Shown one piece after another: positions 1-8,310 of a DNA stretch of 38,227 nt; positions within the stretch are counted from its first letter, which is position 1, and each line of letters begins with the position of its first letter. Under the pieces are notes generated by a model. The model ran no database searches. It had not been told where the DNA came from and saw only the letters and a list, made by a program, of their open reading frames with translations. The translations under genes and the position numbers were made by a program. Source of the stretch: Alphaproteobacteria bacterium (GTDB lineage Bacteria; Pseudomonadota; Alphaproteobacteria; Rhodobacterales; Rhodobacteraceae); the NCBI GenBank assembly GCA_009908505.1, contig JAAAPD010000025.1:1-38227 (forward strand), written 5' to 3'.

Positions 1-1
1 C

Positions 2-325
2 GGCATCGAGCAGAGACAGGTTTTCGTCGTGCAGCGGCTTTTCGAGGCGTATTTCCGTGATGGGCGCGACATCGGCGACCACGACGTGCTGTGCGATATC
101 GCCGATAGCGTCGAGATGGACGCCGCCATGGTCGCGCGGCTGCTGACGTCAGGCGCCGATACCGAGGAGATCCGCGCCCGCGACGCCGAGGCGCGCAAGA
201 TGGGCATCCGGTCTGTCCCCACCTTCATCGTCGCGGGCCAGCACGCCGTGCCAGGCGCCCAGCCGACCGAGCTATGGGTCAAGGTGATGGGTGAGATCAT
301 GGAGAAGCTGGAGGAGGACACCTGA
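2..325 (+). CDS. DsbA family oxidoreductase, FrnE-like (5' partial)
   Basis: The reading frame is open from base 2 and enters from outside the window, so only the C-terminal 107 codons are present and the N-terminal CxxC active site is not visible. What remains has the helical stretch VVQRLFEAYFRDGRDIGD and the segment GIRSVPTFIVAGQHAVPGAQ. The latter carries the cis-proline loop (SVPTF) and final strand of thioredoxin-fold DsbA/FrnE/2-hydroxychromene isomerase-like proteins. A GTG at 29 is in frame but is internal to the conserved fold and is not the start. The family performs dithiol-disulfide exchange, and FrnE-type members are generally cytoplasmic. The stop overlaps the next start by one base (TGATG), so it is probably cotranscribed with the channel gene that follows. 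Confidence 0.8.
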   Translation, partial: GIEQRQVFVVQRLFEAYFRDGRDIGDHDVLCDIADSVEMDAAMVARLLTSGADTEEIRARDAEARKMGIRSVPTFIVAGQHAVPGAQPTELWVKVMGEIMEKLEEDT

Positions 326-684
326 TGCGCAACGAAGCCGTTTTAATCCTGTTCGGCCTGCTGGCTGTTCTGATCGGCAGCGGCACCGTCTTCTATCATC
401 TGGTCGAGGGCTGGAGCTGGATCGACAGCTTCTTCTTCACGGTCGTGACCCTGTCCACCGTGGGCTATGGTAGCCTGGTGCCGCAGACCGCGATCGGGAA
501 ATTGGCGACCACCCTGTTCATCTTTGCCGGCCTGGGCGTCTTTGCCGCCGCGATCCAGCAATTCAGCCGCGTCACCGTGGAAAGCCGCCTGCGTGCGCGC
601 GCCGAACTGCGCGAGGCCCGTCGCAAGGCCGCCGAGGCCGAGAAGCGCCTGGAAGCGGTCGAGGAAAAAGGCCCCGACGCATGA
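325..684 (+). CDS. Two-helix potassium channel family protein
   Basis: This 119-residue protein has a hydrophobic helix at about residues 4-24, a pore segment, the canonical K+ selectivity filter TVGYG at residues 45-49, and a second helix at about 60-80. That is the KcsA-like two-transmembrane (Ion_trans_2) layout, expected to act as a tetramer in the inner membrane. The last 40 residues are charged and rich in Arg, Glu and Ala (RARAELREARRKAAEAEKR) and probably form a cytoplasmic coiled coil that helps assembly. No RCK/TrkA-N regulatory domain is present. It overlaps the preceding oxidoreductase by one base and the following transporter by four (ATGA), indicating translational coupling. The ion is inferred from the filter alone. 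Confidence 0.85.
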   Translation: MRNEAVLILFGLLAVLIGSGTVFYHLVEGWSWIDSFFFTVVTLSTVGYGSLVPQTAIGKLATTLFIFAGLGVFAAAIQQFSRVTVESRLRARAELREARRKAAEAEKRLEAVEEKGPDA

Positions 685-1904
685 CCGACAGCACCGCCGG
701 GGCCGTCAGCCCCAAGCGCCTTCCGACGCCGGAATTCATCGCGCTGATGGCGATGCTGATGGCGTCCATCGCCTTTTCCATCGACGCCATGCTGCCCGCC
801 TTGCCGCAGATCGGCGCCGAGCTGTCACCCGGCGCCCCCAACCTGGCACAGCTTGTCGTGACCAGTTTCGTGCTGGGCATGGGGCTGGGCACGCTCTTTA
901 CCGGGCCACTGTCGGATCGGTTCGGGCGTAAGCCCGTGGTCATCGGCGGCGCGCTGATCTACTGCGCCGCGGCACTGACGGCCTATCTCGCGCCAACGCT
1001 GGAGACCCTGCTGGCCGCGCGCGTGGTTCAGGGGCTGGGCGCTTCGGCGCCCCGCGTGGTGGCTCTTGCTCTTGTGCGCGACCTTTACGCGGGGCGCGGC
1101 ATGGCCAGGATCATGTCCTTCGTAATGATGATCTTCTCGCTGGTGCCGGCCATCGCGCCCAGCCTCGGCGCTGTCATCATCGACCTCTCGGGCTGGCGCA
1201 GCATCTTTCTGGCCTTCGTGATCTTCTCGCTGATCGGCATGACCTGGCTTGGCCTGCGGCAACCCGAAACGCTGGCCGCCGCCGACCGGCGGCCGCTGCG
1301 GCTCTCAGTGCTCTGGGCCGCGATCCGGGAGATGGCCGCGCATCCGACGGTGCGCCTGTCCATCGCGGTGCAGACCCTGGCCTTCGGAATGCTCTTTTCG
1401 ATGATCAGCTCGATCCAGCAGATCTTCGAAGTGACCTACGGCCGGGCCGAGAGTTTCCCGCTCTGGTTCGGGGCCATCGCCATCGCCGCCGCCTCGGCCA
1501 CGGTGCTGAACTCCCAGATCGTGATGCGCGTGGGCATGCGCGCCATCGTCAAGACCATGTTCACCGTCCAGATCGGCCTGTCGGCAGTTACCGCAACGGC
1601 GATCTGGGCCGGGGTTTTCGGCGGGCTGGAATTTTACCTCTACGTCTTCTGGACGACCTCGGTCTTCTTCCAGGCCGGGCTGACGCTGGGCAACCTCAAT
1701 GCCCTGGGGATGGAACCTGTCGGCCATATCGCCGGCATGGCCGCCTCGATCATGGCCTCGGTCGGCACGGTCGGCGCGGTGATCATCGCGGTGCCCGTCG
1801 GGCTGGCCTTCGACGGAACGCCGCTGCCGCTGGCCACCGCCATCTGCATCTGCGCGGTGCTGGCGCTGTGGCTGACCACGATGATCCGGCGCTACACGGA
1901 TTGA
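681..1904 (+). CDS. MFS multidrug efflux transporter, Bcr/CflA-type
   Basis: The 407-residue protein has about twelve hydrophobic segments. Loop 2-3 carries the major facilitator motif A as GPLSDRFGRKPVV (about residues 73-85), and ARVVQGLGASAPRVVALALVRD lies in helices 4-5. This last pattern is characteristic of the Bcr/CflA drug-resistance branch (DHA1), which are inner-membrane proton antiporters exporting drugs or small metabolites. The N-terminal tail (about 20 residues) is cytoplasmic. The start ATG overlaps the channel stop by four bases. The gene ends 31 bases before the convergent mfd stop. The substrate cannot be read from sequence. Confidence 0.88.
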   Translation: MTDSTAGAVSPKRLPTPEFIALMAMLMASIAFSIDAMLPALPQIGAELSPGAPNLAQLVVTSFVLGMGLGTLFTGPLSDRFGRKPVVIGGALIYCAAALTAYLAPTLETLLAARVVQGLGASAPRVVALALVRDLYAGRGMARIMSFVMMIFSLVPAIAPSLGAVIIDLSGWRSIFLAFVIFSLIGMTWLGLRQPETLAAADRRPLRLSVLWAAIREMAAHPTVRLSIAVQTLAFGMLFSMISSIQQIFEVTYGRAESFPLWFGAIAIAAASATVLNSQIVMRVGMRAIVKTMFTVQIGLSAVTATAIWAGVFGGLEFYLYVFWTTSVFFQAGLTLGNLNALGMEPVGHIAGMAASIMASVGTVGAVIIAVPVGLAFDGTPLPLATAICICAVLALWLTTMIRRYTD

Positions 1905-1935
1905 GCGGGGCGGCGATTCCCGGATTGCCGTCCGC

Positions 1936-4900
1936 CTAGCCCGCCTGTGCCGCCTTCACCTTCTTCGCCAGGTCCTGCGCGATGGCGAAGGCGCCCTTGA
2001 TCTTGTCGCTGTCCTTGGCCCAGTCGCGGCGCACGACGATCTTGTTGTCTTTCACCTTGGCCAAGCCGCGCTGATCCTTGATGAATTCCACCAGCCCCTC
2101 GGGCGAGGCGAACTTGTCGTTGTGGAACCGGATCGTCGCCCCCTTGGGCCCGCCATCGAGATGGCTGATCCCGGCGCGTTTGCACATCGCCTTGATCCGC
2201 ACCACCAGCATCAGCGTGTTGACCTCTTTGGGAAGCGGCCCGAAACGGTCGATCAGTTCCGCGGCGAAGCCTTCCAATTCGACCTTGGTCTGTAGGCCCG
2301 ACAGCCTGCGATAGAGGCCAAGGCGCACGTCCAGATCGGGCACGTAATCCTCGGGGATCAGGACCGGCACGCCCAGGTTGATCTGCGGCGCCCACTGACC
2401 GTCATCGACCATGGTGGTCTCGCCGGCCTTGATCTTGGCGATCTGCTCTTCCAGCATCGACTGGTAAAGCTCGTAGCCGACCTCGCGCATTTGTCCCGAT
2501 TGTTCTTCGCCCAGAAGATTGCCGGCCCCGCGAATGTCCAGGTCCTGGCTGGCCAGCGCGAACCCCGCCCCCAGAGTGTCGATCGCACCCAGCACGCGCA
2601 GGCGCTTTTCGGCCTGCGGGGTCAGGCGCTGGCGCGGGCGATAGGTCAGGTAGGCATAGGCTCGGGTCTTGGACCGCCCGACCCGGCCCCGGATCTGGTA
2701 AAGCTGCGACAGGCCGAACATGTCCGCGCGGTGCACGATCATCGTGTTCGCCGTGGGGATATCCAGCCCAGATTCCACGATGGTCGTGGCCAGCAGAACG
2801 TCATACTTGCCGTCGTAGAAGGCGTTCATCCGGTCATCGAGCTCGCCCGCCGCCAACTGGCCATGGGCGGTGACGACGCTGACTTCTGGCACCTCGTCAC
2901 GCAGGAACGCCTCGATCTCGGGCAGGTCCGAAATCCGCGGGACGACGAAAAAGCTCTGCCCGCCCCGGTAATGTTCGCGCAACAGCGCCTCGCGCAGGGT
3001 GACCGTGTCGAACTCGCTGACATAGGTGCGGATCGCCAGCCGGTCCACGGGCGGCGTGCCGATCACCGACAGCTCGCGCACCCCCGACAGCGACAGCTGC
3101 AACGTGCGCGGAATGGGCGTCGCCGTCAGGGTCAGCACATGCACGTCCGAGCGCATCTGCTTGAGCCGTTCCTTGTGCTGGACGCCGAAATGCTGTTCCT
3201 CGTCGATGATCAGCAGGCCGAGGTTCTGGAACCGCACCCCCTTGGCCAGCAGCGCATGGGTGCCCACCACGATATCCGCGGTGCCCTTGGCCATGGCATC
3301 GCGCGTCGCGGCGGCCTCCTTGGTGCCGACGAACCGCGACAGCGGCCGCACATTGACCGGAAAACCCCGGAACCGTTCGGCGAAACTCTGGTAGTGCTGG
3401 CGGGCCAGCAGGGTCGTCGGCGCGATCACCGCTACCTGAAAGCCGGACATGGCCGCGATGAAGGCCGCGCGGATCGCCACCTCGGTTTTGCCGAAACCGA
3501 CATCGCCGCAAATCAGGCGGTCCATGGGGCGGCCGGCCTCCATGTCTTCCAGCACGTCCTCGATGGCCTGCAGCTGGTCCTCGGTCTCTTGGTAGGGGAA
3601 GCGCGACAGGAACTGGTCCCACAGCCCGTCGGGCGGCGTCATGGTAGGGGCGGTGCGCAACTCACGCTCAGCGGCAACCCGGATCAGCCGCTCGGCCATC
3701 TCGCGGATGCGCTCCTTGAGACGGGCCTTCTTGGCCTGCCACGCGCCGCCGCCCAGCTTGTCGAGAAAGCCTTCCTCGTGGCCGTATTTCGACAGCAGCT
3801 CGATATTCTCGACCGGCAGGTAGAGCTTGGTTTTCTCGGCATATTCCAGCAGCAGGCATTCATGGGCGGCGCCCGCCGCCGTGACGACCTCCAGCCCGTG
3901 ATAGCGGCCGATCCCGTGATCGACATGCACGACCAGGTCGCCGGGGGTCAGTGCCTGCGTTTCGGTCAGGAAATTCTCGGCCCGGCGTTTGCGCTTGGTC
4001 TGGCGGATCAGGCGGTCACCCAGCACGTCCTGTTCGGAAATGACGGTAAGCCGGGCATCGTCCTGCGGCGCCTCGAAACCATGTTCCAGCGCCCAGACCG
4101 CCAGGTGCAGCCCACGCTTGCCCACCCGGGTGAAATCGCCGACCGGGACCGCCTCGGCCAGGTTTTCATCCTCGATCAGGCCGGTCAGGCGTTCCCGCGC
4201 GCCCTCGGAATATGAGGCGATGACAACAGGCCCCTCTTCAAGTTTCGCGCGAATATGGTCCGCCAAAGCCCCGAAAAGGCTGGTGCTTTCCTGTTGTCTC
4301 TCGGGCGAGAAATTGCGCCCGACGCGCCCGCCTGCATCGATCACCCCCGGCCCGGTCGCCTGCGGCAGGGCAGAGAATTGCAGCACGCGCATCGGGCCGG
4401 TCGCCGCCTCCCAGGCGGCGGGGTCCAGGTAGAGCGTGTCCGGCGGAGCGGGCTTGTAGACGCTGTCCACCCGCCCCTTTACCGCCATCGCCTCTCGGCG
4501 CGCATCGTATTGGTCCTCGATACTGTCCCAACGGGCCTGACGCTGGGCGGCACTGTGATCGTCCAGGGTGATCGTCGCCCCGGGCAGGTAATCGAAAAGC
4601 GTCTCCAGCCGCGCGTGGAAGAAGGCCAGCCAGTGTTCCACGCCCTGATGTTTGCGGCCTGCACTGACGGCCTCGTAGAGCGGATCGTCACTGCCCGCCG
4701 CGCCGAATTCCAGCCGGTAGTTCTGGCGGAACCGGGTGATCGCCGCGTCGTCGAGGATGACCTCCGACACCGGGGCAAGCTCGACCATGTCGAGCTTTTC
4801 CGTGGTCCGCTGCGTCGCCGGATCGAAACGGCGCGCCCCTTCGAGAACGTCGCCAAACAGGTCCAGCCGCACCGGACCGGCATGGCCGGGCGGGAAGATG

Positions 4901-5388
4901 TCGATGATGCCGCCCCGGATCGCATAGTCGCCCGGTTCGGTCACCGTGGGCGCCTGGGTGAACCCCATCCGCACCAGGAAGGCGCGCAGGCCGTCCTCGT
5001 CGATGCGGTCGCCCACGCGGGCCTTGAAGGCGGCCTCTTGCAGCACCTCGCGGGCCGGGACGCGCTGTGTCGCGGCATTGAGCGTGGTCAGCAACACGAA
5101 CCGCTTCGGCGCCCCGTGCACCAGCGCCGCCAGTGCCGCCATGCGCGCCGCCGAGATATCGGCATTGGGCGAAACCCTGTCGTAAGGCAGGCAATCCCAG
5201 CCGGGAAAGTGCATCACCGGAAGGCCCGGGTCGAAAAAGGCCAGCGCGGCGCGCATCGCCTCAAGTCGCTTGTCGTCGCGGGCCACGTGAACAACCGGGC
5301 CGTCACGCCGCGCCACCTCGGCCAGGATCAGTCGGGCGTCATGGCCTTCGGGCGCGCCACTGACGGTGATATGTTCGGATGCGGTCAT
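1936..5388 (-). CDS. mfd: Transcription-repair coupling factor Mfd
   Basis: Mfd removes RNA polymerase stalled at lesions and recruits UvrA for transcription-coupled excision repair. The protein (1150 residues) shows the full architecture. There is a UvrB-like N-terminal module, an RNA-polymerase-interacting CarD-like domain (PGDLVVHVDHGIGRYHG, about residue 482 onward), and a RecG-like translocase with Walker A GDVGFGKTE near 628-636 and DEEQ at about 729-732. TRG and C-terminal domains follow. A GTG four codons upstream (5400) is in frame. The ATG ending at 5388 is preferred because AGGTGA lies eight bases before it on the minus strand. The upstream membrane-protein gene ends 26-38 bases away on the same strand, so an operon is likely. 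Confidence 0.97.
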   Translation of the reverse strand: MTASEHITVSGAPEGHDARLILAEVARRDGPVVHVARDDKRLEAMRAALAFFDPGLPVMHFPGWDCLPYDRVSPNADISAARMAALAALVHGAPKRFVLLTTLNAATQRVPAREVLQEAAFKARVGDRIDEDGLRAFLVRMGFTQAPTVTEPGDYAIRGGIIDIFPPGHAGPVRLDLFGDVLEGARRFDPATQRTTEKLDMVELAPVSEVILDDAAITRFRQNYRLEFGAAGSDDPLYEAVSAGRKHQGVEHWLAFFHARLETLFDYLPGATITLDDHSAAQRQARWDSIEDQYDARREAMAVKGRVDSVYKPAPPDTLYLDPAAWEAATGPMRVLQFSALPQATGPGVIDAGGRVGRNFSPERQQESTSLFGALADHIRAKLEEGPVVIASYSEGARERLTGLIEDENLAEAVPVGDFTRVGKRGLHLAVWALEHGFEAPQDDARLTVISEQDVLGDRLIRQTKRKRRAENFLTETQALTPGDLVVHVDHGIGRYHGLEVVTAAGAAHECLLLEYAEKTKLYLPVENIELLSKYGHEEGFLDKLGGGAWQAKKARLKERIREMAERLIRVAAERELRTAPTMTPPDGLWDQFLSRFPYQETEDQLQAIEDVLEDMEAGRPMDRLICGDVGFGKTEVAIRAAFIAAMSGFQVAVIAPTTLLARQHYQSFAERFRGFPVNVRPLSRFVGTKEAAATRDAMAKGTADIVVGTHALLAKGVRFQNLGLLIIDEEQHFGVQHKERLKQMRSDVHVLTLTATPIPRTLQLSLSGVRELSVIGTPPVDRLAIRTYVSEFDTVTLREALLREHYRGGQSFFVVPRISDLPEIEAFLRDEVPEVSVVTAHGQLAAGELDDRMNAFYDGKYDVLLATTIVESGLDIPTANTMIVHRADMFGLSQLYQIRGRVGRSKTRAYAYLTYRPRQRLTPQAEKRLRVLGAIDTLGAGFALASQDLDIRGAGNLLGEEQSGQMREVGYELYQSMLEEQIAKIKAGETTMVDDGQWAPQINLGVPVLIPEDYVPDLDVRLGLYRRLSGLQTKVELEGFAAELIDRFGPLPKEVNTLMLVVRIKAMCKRAGISHLDGGPKGATIRFHNDKFASPEGLVEFIKDQRGLAKVKDNKIVVRRDWAKDSDKIKGAFAIAQDLAKKVKAAQAG

Positions 5389-5426
5389 GACGCGCGTCAC
5401 CTAACCTGCCCGTGGGCGGTGTCAAT

Positions 5427-5951
5427 TCAGAAACCGGGACTGACCAGAAGGTTCTGATACATACCGAACATCGCGGTCACGAAGATCGATATCATGCCGA
5501 TGAACTGGGTGATGACCCGATGGCGCATCAGGCGCTTGTGCAGCGCCTCGCCCCGCGGCTCTTTGGCCTCGATCAGCCGGGCGGTGGACAGGCTCAGGGC
5601 ACCCACGATGGACAGTGGCAGGGCCAGCAGGAACACCGCCTGGGCGAATTCCACGTCATACCAGAACGCCAGTATCGCCAACGAAGACAAAACGAAGGTC
5701 ATGAAGCCCAACATCAGAAGCCCCGAAACCCGCCCGATATAGAGCATTCGGTTGACATTGATGCGGACCATGTCTTCGAGGTCCTGCTGCGCCTGTCCGC
5801 CCTGTCTGCGGGCCCGCGTGATCATGTCATAGGGCACCCCCAGCACCCAGTGGCTGACCGAGGACCACACCACCGCCAGGGCGATCCAGAACCAAAGGTT
5901 CGAAAAGGACCGCATGTCGATGACTTCGAAAAGGGTGGATGTCCAGTTCAC
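5427..5951 (-). CDS. Small multi-pass membrane protein of unknown function
   Basis: This 174-residue protein has hydrophobic stretches at about residues 17-37 (NLWFWIALAVVWSSVSHWVL), 72-92, 98-125 and 150-168, consistent with four membrane helices. Conserved-looking polar motifs lie between them (MITRARRQGGQAQQDLEDMVRINVNRM). I recall similar Rhodobacteraceae proteins carrying the database label 'component of SufBCD complex', but nothing in the sequence supports an Fe-S role. The start is GTG at 5951 without a clear Shine-Dalgarno sequence. An ATG 12 codons in is an alternative. It lies just upstream of mfd on the same strand and divergent from hemB. Confidence 0.8.
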   Translation of the reverse strand: MNWTSTLFEVIDMRSFSNLWFWIALAVVWSSVSHWVLGVPYDMITRARRQGGQAQQDLEDMVRINVNRMLYIGRVSGLLMLGFMTFVLSSLAILAFWYDVEFAQAVFLLALPLSIVGALSLSTARLIEAKEPRGEALHKRLMRHRVITQFIGMISIFVTAMFGMYQNLLVSPGF

Positions 5952-6068
5952 GGGAGGCAGCCTGCTGTTTTTCTTCGCCCCTACCTAGCGCCGGGCCGCG
6001 ATAATGCCCAGACTTGAGACTTGCAAAGTTTAGTGCCACCACGAAGGTGTGACTGAAAGGCCAAGACC

Positions 6069-7067
6069 ATGACCCCGACCATGCCCCCCTTCCCCGCCGC
6101 CCGGTTGCGCCGGCTGCGCGCCACCCCAGCCCTGCGCACCCTGGTGCGCGAAACCACGCTTTCGCCGGCCGATTTCATCTGGCCGGTCTTCGTAATGGAG
6201 GGCCGCGATCGGGAAGAGCCGGTCCCCTCGATGCCCGGCGTCTTCCGCCGCACGGTGGACCGCGTGGCGCTGGCCGCGAAAGAGGCCGAGGCGTTGGGCA
6301 TCCCGGCGATCTGCATCTTTCCCTATACCGCGCTGGCGGACCGGACCGAGGATTGCGCCGTGGCCTGGTCGCCCGACAACATCGCCAATCAGGCGATCCG
6401 GGCCATCAAGGACGCCGCGCCGGGGATCGCGGTGATGACCGATATCGCGCTCGACCCCTACAACATCAACGGCCAGGACGGCTATGTCCAAGGCGGCGAC
6501 GTGGTGAACGATGAAACGGTCGAGGCGCTGGTCAAGATGGCGCTGGCCCAGGCCGAGGCTGGGGCCGATATCCTGGGGCCCTCGGACATGATGGACGGGC
6601 GCATCGGTGCGATCCGCACTGCGCTCGAGGCCGAGGGCCACCGCAACGTAACGATCCTGTCCTATACCGCGAAATATGCCAGTGCCTTCTATGGCCCTTT
6701 CCGCGACGCGGTGGGGGCCTCGGGCGCGCTCAAGGGCGACAAGAAGACATACCAGATGGACCCTGCAAATTCCGACGAGGCGCTGCGGCTGGTTTCCCGC
6801 GACCTGTCCGAGGGGGCCGATTTGGTCATGGTCAAACCGGGGATGCCCTACCTGGACATCTGCCGGCGCGTGAAGGACCGGTTCGGCGTGCCGACCTTCG
6901 CCTACCAGGTCAGCGGCGAATACGCGATGTTGCAGGCGGCGGACCAGAACGGGTGGCTCGACGGTGAGACAACGATGCTGGAAAGCCTGACTTGCTTCAA
7001 ACGGGCGGGCTGCGACGGCATCCTTACCTATTTCGCCCCCGAAGCGGCGCGGGTTCTGGGCGGCTGA
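6069..7067 (+). CDS. hemB: Porphobilinogen synthase (delta-aminolevulinate dehydratase)
   Basis: HemB condenses two 5-aminolevulinate molecules to porphobilinogen, the first common step of tetrapyrrole synthesis (haem, and bacteriochlorophyll or cobalamin where present). The length of 332 residues is typical. The Schiff-base lysines are visible at K202 (YTAKYAS) and K256 (MVKPGMPYLD). The metal segment reads TDIALDPYNINGQDG, without the cysteines of zinc-type enzymes. It is therefore the Asp-type variant found in many alphaproteobacteria and pseudomonads, which uses Mg2+ or no active-site metal. The ATG at 6069 follows a GAAAGG-type ribosome site. It is divergent from the membrane-protein/mfd pair across 117 bases. 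Confidence 0.97.
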   Translation: MTPTMPPFPAARLRRLRATPALRTLVRETTLSPADFIWPVFVMEGRDREEPVPSMPGVFRRTVDRVALAAKEAEALGIPAICIFPYTALADRTEDCAVAWSPDNIANQAIRAIKDAAPGIAVMTDIALDPYNINGQDGYVQGGDVVNDETVEALVKMALAQAEAGADILGPSDMMDGRIGAIRTALEAEGHRNVTILSYTAKYASAFYGPFRDAVGASGALKGDKKTYQMDPANSDEALRLVSRDLSEGADLVMVKPGMPYLDICRRVKDRFGVPTFAYQVSGEYAMLQAADQNGWLDGETTMLESLTCFKRAGCDGILTYFAPEAARVLGG

Positions 7068-7091
7068 AACTCGCCCAACCCCATCTTTGTG

Positions 7092-7120
7092 CTGACAGGG
7101 CGCATCCGCCGGCCTATACT
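7092..7120 (+). promoter_or_regulatory. Sigma70-like promoter for the SYLF lipoprotein gene
   Basis: CTGACA at 7092-7097 is separated by exactly 17 bases from TATACT at 7115-7120. This is a close match to TTGACA-N17-TATAAT. The predicted transcription start near 7127 is about 43 bases before the ATG at 7170. The gene can thus be expressed independently of hemB, which ends at 7067. Confidence 0.6.
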
Positions 7121-7169
7121 GGCGGCGAAAACGAGGCGGATACCGCCCAGCAGGCACGAGGCAAAAACC

Positions 7170-7727
7170 ATGAGCATTCTTTCCCGTCGCGGATTCGCGC
7201 TTGGCGCATTGGCAACCACGACCGTGGCCGCATGCGGCAACGGTATCGGGTCACGCGGCGCCGACCGCATCGATTCCCGCGTGAATACCACGCTGAACTT
7301 CATGTATGGGCGCTATCCCGGCACCCGTGTCCTGGCCAACAAGGCCTCGGGCATGCTGGTCATGCCGCTTGTGACCGAGGCCGGGTTCGGCCTGGGCGGG
7401 TCCTATGGGCGCGGCGCCCTGCGGATCGGGGACAGCACCGTGGATTACTACGCCATCGCCGGCGGCAGTGCCGGGTTGCAGCTGGGCGCGCAGCAATATT
7501 CCCACGTCCTGTTCTTCATGACCGACGATGCGCTGATGGATTTCCGCACCTCGCCCGGCTGGGCGCTGGGGGCCGATGCGGAGTACGCGCTCAATGACAG
7601 CGGCCAAAACCTGCGCGCGGAAACGACAACCTCGCTGGCCCCGGTCATCGCCGTGGTCTTTGCCCAGGCGGGGCTGCGCGTGGGCGCGACGCTGGAAGGC
7701 ACCAAGTACACGCGCATCATCCCCTGA
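7170..7727 (+). CDS. Ysc84/SYLF-domain lipoprotein
   Basis: The start is the ATG at 7170, because the protein then begins with a twin-arginine-like export signal (MSILSRRGFALGALATTTVAAC) whose VAAC is a lipobox ending at Cys22. The extra 27 codons of open frame upstream contain the promoter. The mature part has ANKASGMLVMPLVTEAGFGLGGSYGRGALRIG and later SSTVDYYAIAGG-like and TSLAPVIAVVFAQAGLRVGATLEGTKYT segments, which match the YSC84/SYLF lipid-binding fold. It is 185 residues long, a usual size for bacterial SYLF lipoproteins. Likely location is membrane-anchored in the periplasm. The SYLF fold binds phosphoinositides in eukaryotes, but its bacterial role is poorly defined. It ends eight bases before the convergent gene. 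Confidence 0.85.
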   Translation: MSILSRRGFALGALATTTVAACGNGIGSRGADRIDSRVNTTLNFMYGRYPGTRVLANKASGMLVMPLVTEAGFGLGGSYGRGALRIGDSTVDYYAIAGGSAGLQLGAQQYSHVLFFMTDDALMDFRTSPGWALGADAEYALNDSGQNLRAETTTSLAPVIAVVFAQAGLRVGATLEGTKYTRIIP

Positions 7728-7735
7728 AGCTGCTA

Positions 7736-8248
7736 CTACTCAAGGGCGGGCAGAACCGCATCGAAGGTGATCGACACGTCGCGGCTGTCGGCCATGTCGG
7801 GGTCGGCTCCCGCGCCCTCGGACCAGCCGAGCGTACCCGAGACCGTGCCCGCGACATGCAATCCGTCCGTGACCTTGGCAAAGGTCGAAAGGTCCAGCAT
7901 GACGGGCGCGTCCTCGGGCGCGGTATAGGCTTGCATGAAACTGTCGCCGGCCATGTAGCGCAACTCGGCCCCCTGCGGCTCGGGGTTGGCCATGTCGAAA
8001 ACCGTCCAGCTCAGCATCAGCCCGTCCTTGGTCGACATGACCGTATCCGAAGACGCATGGGCGAGGATCGAGACGTCGAAGATCGACCCCATCTCGCTGA
8101 AATCCGATTGTGACTGGCCATCCTGGGCGGTCAGGAACCAGGTCCGCTCTTGCCCGTCGATGGTGCCGGTTGCGGTTCCTATCACCTCTTGCGCCTGCGC
8201 TAAAATCGGCAGCACACCGATTGCTGCCGCCAGAACGAATCTTTTCAT
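7736..8248 (-). CDS. Secreted protein of unknown function
   Basis: This 170-residue protein starts with a Sec signal peptide, MKRFVLAAAIGVLPILAQAQ, with likely cleavage after AQA. The mature part is acidic and beta-rich: it begins VIGTATGTIDGQERTWFLTA, and near the C-terminus there is HVAGTVSGTLGWSEG followed by SRDVSITFDAVLPAL. Short alternating strands suggest a small periplasmic beta-sandwich. I recognise no family motif. The ATG at 8248 has AGGAAGGCAGGA upstream on the minus strand. It is convergent with the SYLF gene and sits 62 bases downstream of the flavoprotein gene on the same strand, so readthrough from that gene is possible. Confidence 0.75.
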   Translation of the reverse strand: MKRFVLAAAIGVLPILAQAQEVIGTATGTIDGQERTWFLTAQDGQSQSDFSEMGSIFDVSILAHASSDTVMSTKDGLMLSWTVFDMANPEPQGAELRYMAGDSFMQAYTAPEDAPVMLDLSTFAKVTDGLHVAGTVSGTLGWSEGAGADPDMADSRDVSITFDAVLPALE

Positions 8249-8310
8249 GATCCTGCCTTCCTTGAATGCAACGCGGTGCTCACTCTATCAGTCACGGCAG
8301 GTGCCGCAAG

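Noticed and set aside
2491..4215. 574-codon plus-strand frame inside mfd
   Set aside because: Antisense shadow; the Mfd motifs on the minus strand are unbroken over the entire stretch.
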